DNA from: Gemmatimonadaceae bacterium
Lineage (GTDB): Bacteria > Gemmatimonadota > Gemmatimonadetes > Gemmatimonadales > Gemmatimonadaceae
Direction: 5' to 3'
NCBI GenBank assembly: GCA_030835125.1
Contig: JAUQWM010000035.1
Location: 61,774-125,773 of the forward strand
DNA: 64,000 bases
Shown here: one piece after another, positions 9,159-17,496 of the stretch
How the letters are laid out: each line of letters starts with the position of its first letter
Position numbering within the stretch: position 1 is the first letter of the stretch
Translations under genes and position numbers: made by a program
The notes under the pieces: model-generated
The model's input: the letters and a program-made list of their open reading frames with translations, nothing else
Told to the model about the DNA's origin: nothing
The model's database searches: none

Positions 9159-9539
9159 CTACGGGTTCTTCTTTTCGCTGCCCGTGGGCGGCGGCCCGCC
9201 TTTCTCGGGCGTGCCGATGGGGACCACCGATTGTGGCGGCGGTGCGGTCTGCGCCGGTGGCGTGGTGGAGAGGCCGCGGTCCAGGATCGACGTGGGCGTC
9301 CGGCCACGCGTCGACATCAGCTGCATAACGAACGCCAGGCCGAGGAACAACCCACCGGCCCACCACGAGATCTTCGTCAGCACGTTGCCGGCCTGGCGCG
9401 TGCCGATGAAGGAGTCCGCGGCCGTCGAAACGCCGCCAAACGAGGCCGCCAGCCCACCGCCCTTCGCGGCCTGCATCAGCACGGACGCGACGAGCACGAG
9501 GCTGTCGAGAATGAGGAGAACCAGCAGGAAAGTGTACAT
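9159..9539 (-). CDS. secG: Preprotein translocase subunit SecG
   Basis: A 126-residue accessory subunit of the SecYEG channel with two transmembrane helices, YTFLLVLLILDSLVLVASVL and ISWWAGGLFLGLAFVMQL. The conserved cytoplasmic loop QAAKGGGLAASFGG sits between them. A Pro/Thr-rich tail of about 45 residues extends beyond the usual SecG core. The gene follows tpiA at 68 bp, the common tpiA-secG order of many bacteria. Confidence 0.9.
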   Translation of the reverse strand: MYTFLLVLLILDSLVLVASVLMQAAKGGGLAASFGGVSTAADSFIGTRQAGNVLTKISWWAGGLFLGLAFVMQLMSTRGRTPTSILDRGLSTTPPAQTAPPPQSVVPIGTPEKGGPPPTGSEKKNP

Positions 9540-9607
9540 GATCCCGGACGAAACGGCGTGATACGTGGAGCGCTAACCCCCTAATATCACCCCACTTACG
9601 GCACGAA

Positions 9608-10357
9608 TCAAGCGCGGACGATCGCCGCCCACCCCTCGGCATCGAGGCTTGCGCCGCCCACGAGGACACCATCCACTTCCGGCGCGATCACCAGCTGCGT
9701 CGCATTCGCCCGGTTGACGCTACCGCCATACAGGATGGGGATGGCGGAGTACTTGTCTGGGGCCAGTGCTCGCAGCTCCGCCCGCAGCACCTGGTGCACC
9801 CGCGAGGCATCCTCCGGGGTCGCCGTCTTCCCGGTACCGATGGCCCACACCGGCTCGTACGCGATGAGCAGGTGCGCGACCTGCTCGGCACTGATGTCCG
9901 CGAGCCCTGCACGAAGCTGCCGCAGCACGACCGACTCGGTCTCGCCGGCTTCGCGCTCGGCGAGCTTCTCCCCGACGCACAGCATCGGGACGATGTGGGC
10001 GCGAAAACAGGCGGCCACCTTCCGGCCGGTCTCGGCGTCGGTCTCGCCGAAGACGTGCCGCCGTTCCGAGTGTCCCACCAGCGCGAGGTGGGCGCCGGCA
10101 TCCCGCGCCATCGCCGCCGAGATCTCGCCCGTGAACGCGCCCTTGTCTTCCCAGTGAATGTTCTGGACGCCGACGCGGATATCGGTCCGCTCCTTCAGGG
10201 CATCGACCACCGCCGCCAGGGTGATGCTCGCGGGAAAGAACAGGACCTGGCGGTCACTGTGGCGGGGGTAGTAGCGGAGGAACGAGGTCATGAACTCGCG
10301 GGCCTCGGTGGGCCCGTGGTTCATCTTCCAGTTGGCGGCGAAGACCGGTCGTTGCAT
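9608..10357 (-). CDS. tpiA: Triosephosphate isomerase
   Basis: A 249-residue TIM-barrel enzyme interconverting dihydroxyacetone phosphate and glyceraldehyde 3-phosphate. Catalytic landmarks are N-W-K in FAANWKMNHG, the histidine in LVGHSERRHVFGE, the glutamate in AYEPVWAIGTGK with the mobile loop, and YGGSVN near the end. The ATG at 10357 gives MQRPVFAANWKMN; the frame is open further upstream only as the shadow of pgk. Third gene of gap-pgk-tpiA. Confidence 0.96.
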   Translation of the reverse strand: MQRPVFAANWKMNHGPTEAREFMTSFLRYYPRHSDRQVLFFPASITLAAVVDALKERTDIRVGVQNIHWEDKGAFTGEISAAMARDAGAHLALVGHSERRHVFGETDAETGRKVAACFRAHIVPMLCVGEKLAEREAGETESVVLRQLRAGLADISAEQVAHLLIAYEPVWAIGTGKTATPEDASRVHQVLRAELRALAPDKYSAIPILYGGSVNRANATQLVIAPEVDGVLVGGASLDAEGWAAIVRA

Positions 10358-10362
10358 GGTGC

Positions 10363-11559
10363 TCAACGATCGTCGAGTGCCGCGACTCCGGGAAGGACCT
10401 TCCCTTCCAGGAACTCGAGCGACGCGCCGCCGCCCGTCGAGACGTGCGACATCGAGGCCTCGAGTCCGGCCTCGGCAACCGCGGCCGCCGAATCGCCGCC
10501 ACCGACGATCGTGATGGCGCCCTTCGCGGTGGCCGCCGCCATGGCCTGCGCGATCGCACGCGTGCCCTTGTCGAACGGTGGCGTCTCGAAGACCCCCATC
10601 GGACCGTTCCACAACACGGTCCTGGCGGTGGCGATGGCGCGCCCGAACGACTGCGCGCTCTCCGGACCGATGTCGAACATGGCGGCGTTCGCGGGGATCG
10701 CGTTCCGCGGGACCACCCGCGCGGTCCCTGGCTGGTCGATGGCATCGGCGACGACGGCATCGTGCGGCAGCGTCAGGCGCATGCGAGCGCGCCCCAGCAG
10801 GTCGTGCGCCAGCGCAATACGATCCGGCTCGACGAGCGAGGTGCCGGTCTCGAGTTCCATGGCCCGGAAGAAGGTGCACGCCATTGCCCCGCCGATCAGC
10901 AGGCCGTCGACCTTGGGCAGGAGGGCCTCGATGACGTCGATCTTCCCAGACACCTTGGCACCGCCGAGGATCGCGATGAACGGTCGGCGGGGCGCCGCAA
11001 TCGCCTGCCCCAGGTAGTCGAGTTCCTTCTGCATGAGGAACCCGGCGACGGCGGGGCGCAGGTGTTCCGTGACGCCAGCCGTGGACGCATGCGCGCGGTG
11101 CGCCGACCCGAATGCGTCGTTGACGTAGAGATCACCCAGCGCCGCGAAGGACTTCGCGAGCGCGGGATCGTTCTTTTCCTCCCCCGCGTGGAAGCGCGTG
11201 TTCTCGAGGACCAGGATCTCGCCATCGGCCAGCGCCCGCGTGGCTCCTTCCGCCGCCTCTCCCGTGCTCGAGTCCACGAACCGGACGGGCCGCGTGGTCA
11301 ATCCGGCGAGGTGCCTCGCGACCGGTTGCATCGAGTACTTCGGGTCTGGACCGCCCTTCGGGCGCCCGAGGTGCGAGAACAACACCACGCGTGCCCCGCG
11401 CTCGGCGAGGTACTCGATGGTCGGCAGCGCCGCCCTGATGCGGGTATCGTCACCGACGTGCCCGTCATCGCCCAGCGGGACGTTGAAGTCCACGCGCACC
11501 AGGACGCGCTTCCCCCTGAGCGACGGCTCCTTGAGGTCGGTGATGGTCTTCTTCAGCAT
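10363..11559 (-). CDS. pgk: Phosphoglycerate kinase
   Basis: A 398-residue glycolytic kinase transferring phosphate from 1,3-bisphosphoglycerate to ADP. Landmarks are [41 protein letters not shown] and the C-terminal nucleotide loop [14 protein letters not shown] with [13 protein letters not shown]. The stop is 5 bp before the tpiA ATG. Its start is odd: the bases just upstream (11560-11583) are almost purely pyrimidine in the mRNA, with no Shine-Dalgarno sequence. Confidence 0.96.
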   Translation of the reverse strand: MLKKTITDLKEPSLRGKRVLVRVDFNVPLGDDGHVGDDTRIRAALPTIEYLAERGARVVLFSHLGRPKGGPDPKYSMQPVARHLAGLTTRPVRFVDSSTGEAAEGATRALADGEILVLENTRFHAGEEKNDPALAKSFAALGDLYVNDAFGSAHRAHASTAGVTEHLRPAVAGFLMQKELDYLGQAIAAPRRPFIAILGGAKVSGKIDVIEALLPKVDGLLIGGAMACTFFRAMELETGTSLVEPDRIALAHDLLGRARMRLTLPHDAVVADAIDQPGTARVVPRNAIPANAAMFDIGPESAQSFGRAIATARTVLWNGPMGVFETPPFDKGTRAIAQAMAAATAKGAITIVGGGDSAAAVAEAGLEASMSHVSTGGGASLEFLEGKVLPGVAALDDR

Positions 11560-11684
11560 CAGGGGGAGGGAGATGGGAGAGGGACGCGCATCGGATCGGG
11601 GCGGGACTCGCGAACAACCAGGACTTCAGGACCGCCAACCGACTCCACGCGACTCCGGCTGGCCGTGCCTCTCCCATCGCCCAT

Positions 11685-12683
11685 CTATCCGATGAGCTGG
11701 ATGAGGTCGACGCAGCGGTTGGCGTATCCCCACTCGTTGTCGTACCACCCGCTGACCTTCACCATCGTGCCGTCGATGACGTTGGTGGAGAGCGAGTCCA
11801 GGATGCAGCTGAACGGGTTCCCGATGTAGTCGGACGAAACCAGCTCTTCTTCCGAGACGTCGAGCACGCCCAGCATGGGGCCGGCGGCGGCCGCCTTGAA
11901 CGCCGCGTTCACGGCGTCGATGGTGGTGGCGCGCTCCACCTCGACCGTCAGCTCGGTGAGCGACACGTCGGGCGTGGGGACGCGGATCGCGATGCCGTCG
12001 ATCTTGCCCTTCACCTCCGGGATCACCAGGGCCGTCGCCTTGGCGGCACCGGTGGTGGTCGGGATGATGGAGAGCGCGGCGGCCCGTGCACGCCGCAGGT
12101 CCTTGTGCGGCAGGTCGAGTACGTTCTGGTCGTTGGTGTAGCTGTGGATCGTGACCATGCTGCCGTGCCTGAACCCGAAGGCATCGCGGATCACCTTCAC
12201 CATCGGCACCAGGCAGTTGGTGGTGCACGACGCATTGGAGATGATCGTGTGCTTCGCGGGGTCGTAGTTCTGGTGGTTGACGCCCATCACCACCGTGATG
12301 TCCTCGCCCTTGGCGGGTGCCGAGATGATGACACGCTTCGCGCCTGCGGCGATGTGCTTGCGGGCGTCCTCCGCCTTGGTGAAGCGCCCGGTGGACTCGA
12401 GCACGATGTCGGCCCCCAGGGACTTCCACGGGAGCGCCGCGGGGTCCTTCTCGGCGAACACCTTGAGCGTGTCGCCGTCGATGGTGATCGCGTCACCGGC
12501 GTGGCTGACCGTGCCGCGGTAGGTGCGGTGGACGGAGTCGTACTTGAAGAGGTGCGCGAGCGTCTTCGTGTCCGTGAGGTCGTTCACGGCGACGATGTCG
12601 ATGTCGAGCTTGCGCTCGCGGATGGCGCGCACGACCTGTCGCCCGATCCGTCCAAACCCGTTGATGCCGACCTTGATGGCCAT
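11685..12683 (-). CDS. gap: Glyceraldehyde-3-phosphate dehydrogenase, type I
   Basis: A 332-residue NAD-dependent enzyme of glycolysis. The Rossmann start is [20 protein letters not shown]. The active-site cysteine is in [12 protein letters not shown], and the substrate-binding [15 protein letters not shown] and the C-terminal [13 protein letters not shown] stretch ([16 protein letters not shown]) are intact. It leads into pgk and tpiA on the same strand. Upstream comF ends 15 bp before its start, so gap may also be read from the long housekeeping transcript. Confidence 0.96.
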   Translation of the reverse strand: MAIKVGINGFGRIGRQVVRAIRERKLDIDIVAVNDLTDTKTLAHLFKYDSVHRTYRGTVSHAGDAITIDGDTLKVFAEKDPAALPWKSLGADIVLESTGRFTKAEDARKHIAAGAKRVIISAPAKGEDITVVMGVNHQNYDPAKHTIISNASCTTNCLVPMVKVIRDAFGFRHGSMVTIHSYTNDQNVLDLPHKDLRRARAAALSIIPTTTGAAKATALVIPEVKGKIDGIAIRVPTPDVSLTELTVEVERATTIDAVNAAFKAAAAGPMLGVLDVSEEELVSSDYIGNPFSCILDSLSTNVIDGTMVKVSGWYDNEWGYANRCVDLIQLIG

Positions 12684-12698
12684 CCCGAAGTTCCTCGC

Positions 12699-13508
12699 TC
12701 ATGGCGGCGCATCGCCGGGAAGGCGCGCGCGCCCGAAGGTGACGTAGCTCATGATCCGGGTGCCGCCGGCAAACAGGGCGGCCGCGCAGGCGTTGAGCGT
12801 CGCGGCGGTGGTCACCACGTCATCCACGAGCACCAGGTGCGCCCCGCGCAATCGCGCCGGATCGCCGGCGACCCGGAAGGCGCCGGAAACATTGCGGAGC
12901 CGCTCCTCGGGAGTCAACCGCGTTTGCGATGACGTGAATGTGGTGCGCAGGAGGACATCCTCCCACACGGCGAGGCGCAGGCGCGCGCCCAGCGCCGCCG
13001 CGAGCCTCTCGCTCTGGTTGAAGCCGCGTTCCCGTTCGCGGCGCGGCGAGAGCGGCACCGGCACCAGTGCGGTTCGCTCGGCCACCACATCCGTGGGCCA
13101 GTCGAGCCTGCCCATCCGCTCCGCCATGCCGCCGGCCAGCCGGTGCCACCCGTCGTACTTGAGGGCGTGGACCAGGCGCCCGCCCACGCCGTCCGGCACC
13201 CAGCAGGCGGAACGGACCGCGCGGACGTACGGCGGCAGCAACGGGCACCAGCGGCAGTCCCCCGCGGGCAGGGGGTAGCCACAGCGCGCGCACCAGGGGC
13301 GCGACAGCAGCGGAAGGCGCGACCAGCAGGTGCCGCAGGAGAGGTCCGCCGCATCGTCCGGCAGCCGCGCCTCACACGTGACGCAACAGCGCGGGAGCAG
13401 GAGCTCGGCCAGCGCGCGAAAGGCGCGGCGGCCGTCGACGTTAGGCAGCCAGCGCGGCGCGCATGGCCCCGAGGTCGGGGGTCCTCCCGAACCAGCGCTC
13501 GAAGGCAT
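12699..13508 (-). CDS. ComF-family phosphoribosyltransferase-like protein, start uncertain
   Basis: Double-zinc-ribbon plus PRTase-fold protein. The N-terminal Cys pairs are in LLLPRCCVTCEARLP and SCGTCWSRL, then CARCGYPLP and CRWCPLL. The PRPP-binding motif is HLVLVDDVVTTAATL. ComF is needed for DNA uptake in competent bacteria, but homologues are also found in non-competent species. The core begins near 13440, yet no ATG/GTG/TTG exists there. The nearest in-frame start is the ATG at 13508, 68 bp inside aroE, giving 269 residues. The stop lies 15 bp before gap. Confidence 0.8.
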   Translation of the reverse strand: MPSSAGSGGPPTSGPCAPRWLPNVDGRRAFRALAELLLPRCCVTCEARLPDDAADLSCGTCWSRLPLLSRPWCARCGYPLPAGDCRWCPLLPPYVRAVRSACWVPDGVGGRLVHALKYDGWHRLAGGMAERMGRLDWPTDVVAERTALVPVPLSPRRERERGFNQSERLAAALGARLRLAVWEDVLLRTTFTSSQTRLTPEERLRNVSGAFRVAGDPARLRGAHLVLVDDVVTTAATLNACAAALFAGGTRIMSYVTFGRARLPGDAPP

Positions 13509-14247
13509 CGGCTCCCTGGGCAATGAGCATCTCCAGCCCATCGGCCGCGCGGAGGCCCCGTGCCCGCGCCGCGCGCACCCATGGCGTTTCACCGGCACGA
13601 TAGGCGAGGTCCATCACCGCGGCGTCACCTCGCAGCTGCTCGACCGGCACCGGGAGCGCCTCGCCCGCCAGGCCGACCGGCGTGGCGTTCACGACGACCG
13701 TCGCGTCGCGCACGGCCTCCTCGACCGTCGACGCCACGGTGACCAGCCCCGGGAAGCGCGCCGCCAGGGCGTCAGCCCTGGCCCTGCCCCTCGCGCAAAC
13801 GACAACCGTGGCCCCCGCCCACCCCGCAGCGGCTGCACAGACCGCGGCGGCGCCCCCGCCCGCGCCGACCAGCGCAATGCGCGCACCGCTGGGTTCCCCG
13901 CCGAGGACCAACCGCGCCAGCGCGCGGAATCCCGCGACGTCGGTGTTGTCCCCGACCAGATCGCCGCCTTCGTGCCAGAACGTGTTGACCGCGCCGGTCC
14001 GTTCGGCCACCGCCGTGCGGCGCCGGCAGGCGGAGGCGACCGCCAGCTTGTGGGGCACCGTCACGTTCCCGGCCGCGTTCGCCCCACGCAACCGGTCGAG
14101 CATGCCGGAGAGGTCCTCGGGGAGGACGTCGAGGGCCTCGTACGCCAGGGGGATGCCGGCCGCCCGAAGCGCTGCGCCCTGGAATAGCGGCGACAGCGAG
14201 TGTCGCACCGGATGGCCCAGCAGGACCAACCGCCCCGGCAGGATCAC
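13441..14247 (-). CDS. aroE: Shikimate dehydrogenase (NADP)
   Basis: A 268-residue enzyme reducing 3-dehydroshikimate in the chorismate pathway. The N-terminal substrate site is LLGHPVRHSLSPLFQGAALR, and the catalytic Lys/Asp region appears as GNVTVPHKLAVASAC and VGDNTDVAGF. The NADP-binding glycine loop is VGAGGGAAAVCAAA. The ATG overlaps the upstream phosphatase stop by 4 bp. Its product feeds tyrA (46970-48109), which is elsewhere in the window. Confidence 0.94.
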   Translation of the reverse strand: MILPGRLVLLGHPVRHSLSPLFQGAALRAAGIPLAYEALDVLPEDLSGMLDRLRGANAAGNVTVPHKLAVASACRRRTAVAERTGAVNTFWHEGGDLVGDNTDVAGFRALARLVLGGEPSGARIALVGAGGGAAAVCAAAAGWAGATVVVCARGRARADALAARFPGLVTVASTVEEAVRDATVVVNATPVGLAGEALPVPVEQLRGDAAVMDLAYRAGETPWVRAARARGLRAADGLEMLIAQGADAFERWFGRTPDLGAMRAALAA

Positions 14248-14714
14248 CCGGCGGGCCTTCCCGGCTTCGCCGTGAGGCGGTCGAACACGCGACGGACTTC
14301 GGCCTGCAGTTCGCCGAGCGTCTCCCGATAGGCGTCGAGCTCGCCGCCGAACGGGTCGTTGATGGCGTGCCCCGGCCCGTGGCCCGCGAACGTCGTCAGC
14401 AGGTGCGTCCGTCCCTCGCCACCTAACGCCTCAGCGCGCTCCACGTGGTGCGGCCCCATGGCCAGCACCAGGTCGTGCGACTCCACCAGTTCGCGCGTCA
14501 GTTGCTGCGCGCGGTGCGACGACAGGTCCATCCCCCGTTCCAGCGCCACCAGCAGGGCCCCGTCCGACGCGGGCGCGCCATCCCAGGCGCTCGTCCCGGC
14601 GCTGGCCACCTCGACATCGGACAGCCCGCGCTCGATGGCCTCGCGCCGCGCGAGGGCCTCGGCCATGGGACTGCGGCAGGTGTTCCCGGTGCAGACAAAC
14701 AGCAATCGCATCAT
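14244..14714 (-). CDS. Low-molecular-weight protein-tyrosine phosphatase
   Basis: A 156-residue LMW-PTP family protein. The P-loop CX5R is seen in LLFVCTGNTCRSPMAEAL near residues 5-22, and the general acid in the INDPFGGELDAYRET region. Family members dephosphorylate tyrosine kinases or, in arsenate reductases of the same fold, arsenate; the DPFG motif favours the phosphatase. It lies between tsaC/sua5 and aroE with 3 bp and overlapping junctions. Target unknown. It carries one of the few TTA leucine codons in the window. Confidence 0.88.
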   Translation of the reverse strand: MMRLLFVCTGNTCRSPMAEALARREAIERGLSDVEVASAGTSAWDGAPASDGALLVALERGMDLSSHRAQQLTRELVESHDLVLAMGPHHVERAEALGGEGRTHLLTTFAGHGPGHAINDPFGGELDAYRETLGELQAEVRRVFDRLTAKPGRPAG

Positions 14715-14717
14715 TCG

Positions 14718-15383
14718 TCAGGCATCACCGATGAGGTCGGGCACGCTCTCGCGCAGGATCTCCGCCGGGATGGCCCCCGGGCGGATCACGCGCGGGCGCC
14801 GGCCGGTGCAATCCACCACCGTCGACGGCGCCGACGGCTCGAGTCGTCCACCGTCCAGGACCCGCAGGATCCCGGCGGTGACCGCGTCTCCCCACTGTTC
14901 CACAATCTCCCCGGCGGTCATGGCGGGCGGTAGCCCGGGCAGGTTCGCGGAGGTGGAGGTAATCGGGTCGCCGTACGCGGAGATCATCCGCTGCAGGGCG
15001 GGATGCGATGTCCAGCGGACGGCCACGCCGCCTTCGGGTCCGCGCAGTCGCGGGGGGACGCGGCGTTCCCCGCCGCGCAGGACGAGCGTCAACGGCCCGG
15101 GCCAGTGGCGCGCGACCAGGCGCGCCGCTCCACTCGACAGGTGGAGGTCGAGGCCCTCGAGCATCGCGCTGTTCGCCACCAGGAGCAGGAACGGCTTCGC
15201 CGGCGGGCGCTTCTTCATCGCGACGAGGCGTTCCACCGCGTCCCGATCCACGGCGCCGCCGAACCCATAGACCGTTTCCGTGGGATACGCCAGCACCTGG
15301 CCGGACTGGAGGTGCACCACCGTTTCCGCGAGCGATGCTTCCACCTCGGCCGGCGACCAGAACGGCACCATGGTGCTCGTCAT
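14718..15383 (-). CDS. L-threonylcarbamoyladenylate synthase (TsaC/Sua5 type)
   Basis: A 221-residue YrdC-fold enzyme making threonylcarbamoyl-AMP from threonine, bicarbonate and ATP for the t6A modification of ANN-decoding tRNAs. Key motifs are AYPTETVYGFGGAVD near the N-terminus, KKRPPAKPFLLLV, SGAARLVARHWPGPLTLVLR and PITSTSANLPG. It has no C-terminal Sua5 extension, so it is the short TsaC-like form. The ATG at 15383 touches the ispD stop as TGATG. Confidence 0.92.
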   Translation of the reverse strand: MTSTMVPFWSPAEVEASLAETVVHLQSGQVLAYPTETVYGFGGAVDRDAVERLVAMKKRPPAKPFLLLVANSAMLEGLDLHLSSGAARLVARHWPGPLTLVLRGGERRVPPRLRGPEGGVAVRWTSHPALQRMISAYGDPITSTSANLPGLPPAMTAGEIVEQWGDAVTAGILRVLDGGRLEPSAPSTVVDCTGRRPRVIRPGAIPAEILRESVPDLIGDA

Positions 15384-16123
15384 CAGTCCACCAGCGACGC
15401 CAGGCGTTCCGCGCGCGCGAAGTCCGCTTCCTCGGTCACCTTGAGCGCCCGCTCGCTGCCGCGGACGACCCGGACCTCGAATCCGAGGCGCTCGCAGAGC
15501 GCGGCATCGTCCGTGGCGCTGATGCCCGCGCGGCGTGCCTCCACGTACGCGTGCTCGATCATCCGGAGCGGGAACGCCTGCGGCGTCTGGGCCCGCCACA
15601 GTCCCTCACGCCCCACCGTACGCAGCACGCGGCCGTCGGCGTCCACCTCCTTCAGCGTATCGACGACGGGTAGCGCCGCGACGGCGCCATGACCGTGCCG
15701 CGCTCCCGCGATCACCGCCTCGATCGTGGCGTCGGTGACGAGGGGCCGCGCGGCGTCATGGATCACGGCGACCGCCAACTCGTCAGGCAGGTCCTCGAGC
15801 CCGCTCCAGACCGACTCACCGCGGTCACGGCCGCCGGTGCTCACGAGGAGGCGGTCCAGGTCGCACTGAAAGAGCCAGGGCGGCGGGTCCGCCGCGTGCG
15901 ATCGCGGCAGGACGCACACCACCAGCGCCACGTCAGTGCGGCGCTGGAACGCCTGCACCGCGTGAAGCAGCATGGGCTTGTCGCCCACCCAGCGAAACTG
16001 CTTCAACTCACCCGTCGGTCCCCCGGCGCGGGAGCCCGAACCGCCGGCGACGATGACGACTCCGACGTCGGCGGCGATCGGACGTTCGTCCTCGCCCGGG
16101 CGCACCGCCTCGACGTCGCTCAT
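15383..16123 (-). CDS. ispD: 2-C-methyl-D-erythritol 4-phosphate cytidylyltransferase
   Basis: A 246-residue nucleotidyltransferase of the MEP isoprenoid pathway (MEP + CTP to CDP-ME). The nucleotide loop is VIVAGGSGSRAGG. VIHDAARPLVTD and the later TDDAALCERLGFEVRVVRG are typical. The loop has an insertion relative to the usual G-x-G-x-R-M-G...P-K-Q pattern (GELKQFRWVGDKPML). Its start overlaps the radA stop by 4 bp. The fused ispDF form is not seen. Confidence 0.9.
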   Translation of the reverse strand: MSDVEAVRPGEDERPIAADVGVVIVAGGSGSRAGGPTGELKQFRWVGDKPMLLHAVQAFQRRTDVALVVCVLPRSHAADPPPWLFQCDLDRLLVSTGGRDRGESVWSGLEDLPDELAVAVIHDAARPLVTDATIEAVIAGARHGHGAVAALPVVDTLKEVDADGRVLRTVGREGLWRAQTPQAFPLRMIEHAYVEARRAGISATDDAALCERLGFEVRVVRGSERALKVTEEADFARAERLASLVD

Positions 16124-17496
16124 GCCCGGAACAGGCTCCCGAACATCGCGCCGAGATGCTCGTGCGCGGACAGCCGGATACCCGCGCCGCCGCGGGGCGC
16201 GCCGCCTCGCGATCCGACATAGGCCACGGTCATCCCCAGCTGGGATGCTTCCGCGAGGCGACGTTCGGATTGCGAGACGGCGCGGATCTCGCCGCCCAGG
16301 CCAAGTTCGCCGATGAACACGGCGCCCGCCGGGAGCGGCACGTCGTAGACGCTCGACGCGATCGCGGCCGCGATGGCGAGGTCACCCGCCGGCTCGGACA
16401 GCCGAAGCCCGCCGGCAACGTTGACGAAGATGTCCAGTTGTGACACCGGGATCCCCGATCGCTTCTCGAGCACGGCGAGCAACAGCGCCAGGCGCCGCGG
16501 GTCCACGCCGTTCGCGACGCGCTGGGGCGTGCCGTACCCGGCCTTCGCCGCCAGCGCCTGGATCTCGACCAGCACCGGCCGCGTCCCCTCGATCAGCGCG
16601 GTCACCGCGGTGCCTGACGAGGGCGCGCCGCCGTCGCCCATGAACAGGGCCGACGGATTCTCGACGGCCTCGAGGCCGGCCGCGGTCATGCGGAACACCC
16701 CGATCTCGTCCACGCTCCCGAAACGGTTCTTCGTGGCGCGCAGGACTCGGAAGTCCAGCGACCCGTCGCCCTCGAAATAGAGCACCGTGTCGACGATGTG
16801 CTCGAGGGTCTTTGGCCCGGCGACGCCGCCACCCTTCGTCACGTGCCCGACCATGAACACGGCGCAACCGCTCTCCTTCGCGTACCGCATCAGTCGCGCC
16901 GCGCACTCGCGCACTTGCCCCACGTTGCCGGGAGCGCCCTCCAGGTCTGCCGAGTAGATCGTCTGGATCGAGTCGACGACCAGGACGTCGGGCCGCGTCT
17001 CGCGTGCGACCGCGAGGATCTCGTCGAGCGTGGTCTCGGCCAGCAGTTCCACCAGCAGGGCGGCATCGCCAAGCCGCTCGGCGCGCAACCGGACCTGCGG
17101 GCCCGATTCCTCCGCCGAGACGTAGAGCGGCCGACGCCCGGCGCGGGCCACACACGCCGCCACCTGGAGGAGCAGTGTCGACTTGCCGATGCCGGGCTCG
17201 CCGCCGATCAGCACGACGCTGCCGTCGACGATCCCGCCCCCCAGCACGTAGTCGAGCTCGCGGAGGCCCGACGAAACGCGTGCCGAGCGGGTGACCTCGA
17301 CCGATCCTATCGCGACCGGGCTCGTGGTCGCCGCGGTGGCGCGGCCCCGTGACGTGCCCCGGGCCTTCGTCGCCGTGCGCTCGACCTCCTCGGCCAGGGT
17401 GTTCCACTCACCGCAGGCGTCACACCGGCCGCCCCATTTGGGATACTCCGCACCGCACTCGGTGCACCGGAACACCGTGCGTGCCTTGACGGTCAC
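16120..17496 (-). CDS. radA: DNA repair protein RadA
   Basis: A 458-residue RecA-like ATPase that promotes branch migration in recombination. The N-terminal zinc ribbon is CTECGAEYPKWGGRCDACGE. Walker A is GGEPGIGKSTLLLQ, the RadA-specific KNRFG follows, and the C-terminal Lon-protease-like domain ends near the stop. Start overlaps dnaB by 4 bp. Two DNA-metabolism genes (dnaB, radA) and a uracil-DNA glycosylase are adjacent, suggesting co-expression of replication and repair functions. Confidence 0.95.
   Translation of the reverse strand: MTVKARTVFRCTECGAEYPKWGGRCDACGEWNTLAEEVERTATKARGTSRGRATAATTSPVAIGSVEVTRSARVSSGLRELDYVLGGGIVDGSVVLIGGEPGIGKSTLLLQVAACVARAGRRPLYVSAEESGPQVRLRAERLGDAALLVELLAETTLDEILAVARETRPDVLVVDSIQTIYSADLEGAPGNVGQVRECAARLMRYAKESGCAVFMVGHVTKGGGVAGPKTLEHIVDTVLYFEGDGSLDFRVLRATKNRFGSVDEIGVFRMTAAGLEAVENPSALFMGDGGAPSSGTAVTALIEGTRPVLVEIQALAAKAGYGTPQRVANGVDPRRLALLLAVLEKRSGIPVSQLDIFVNVAGGLRLSEPAGDLAIAAAIASSVYDVPLPAGAVFIGELGLGGEIRAVSQSERRLAEASQLGMTVAYVGSRGGAPRGGAGIRLSAHEHLGAMFGSLFRA

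Noticed and set aside
9541..9607. TTGATT...TATTAG as a promoter of secG
   Set aside because: The spacer would be 19 bp and tpiA is close upstream; read-through is at least as likely.
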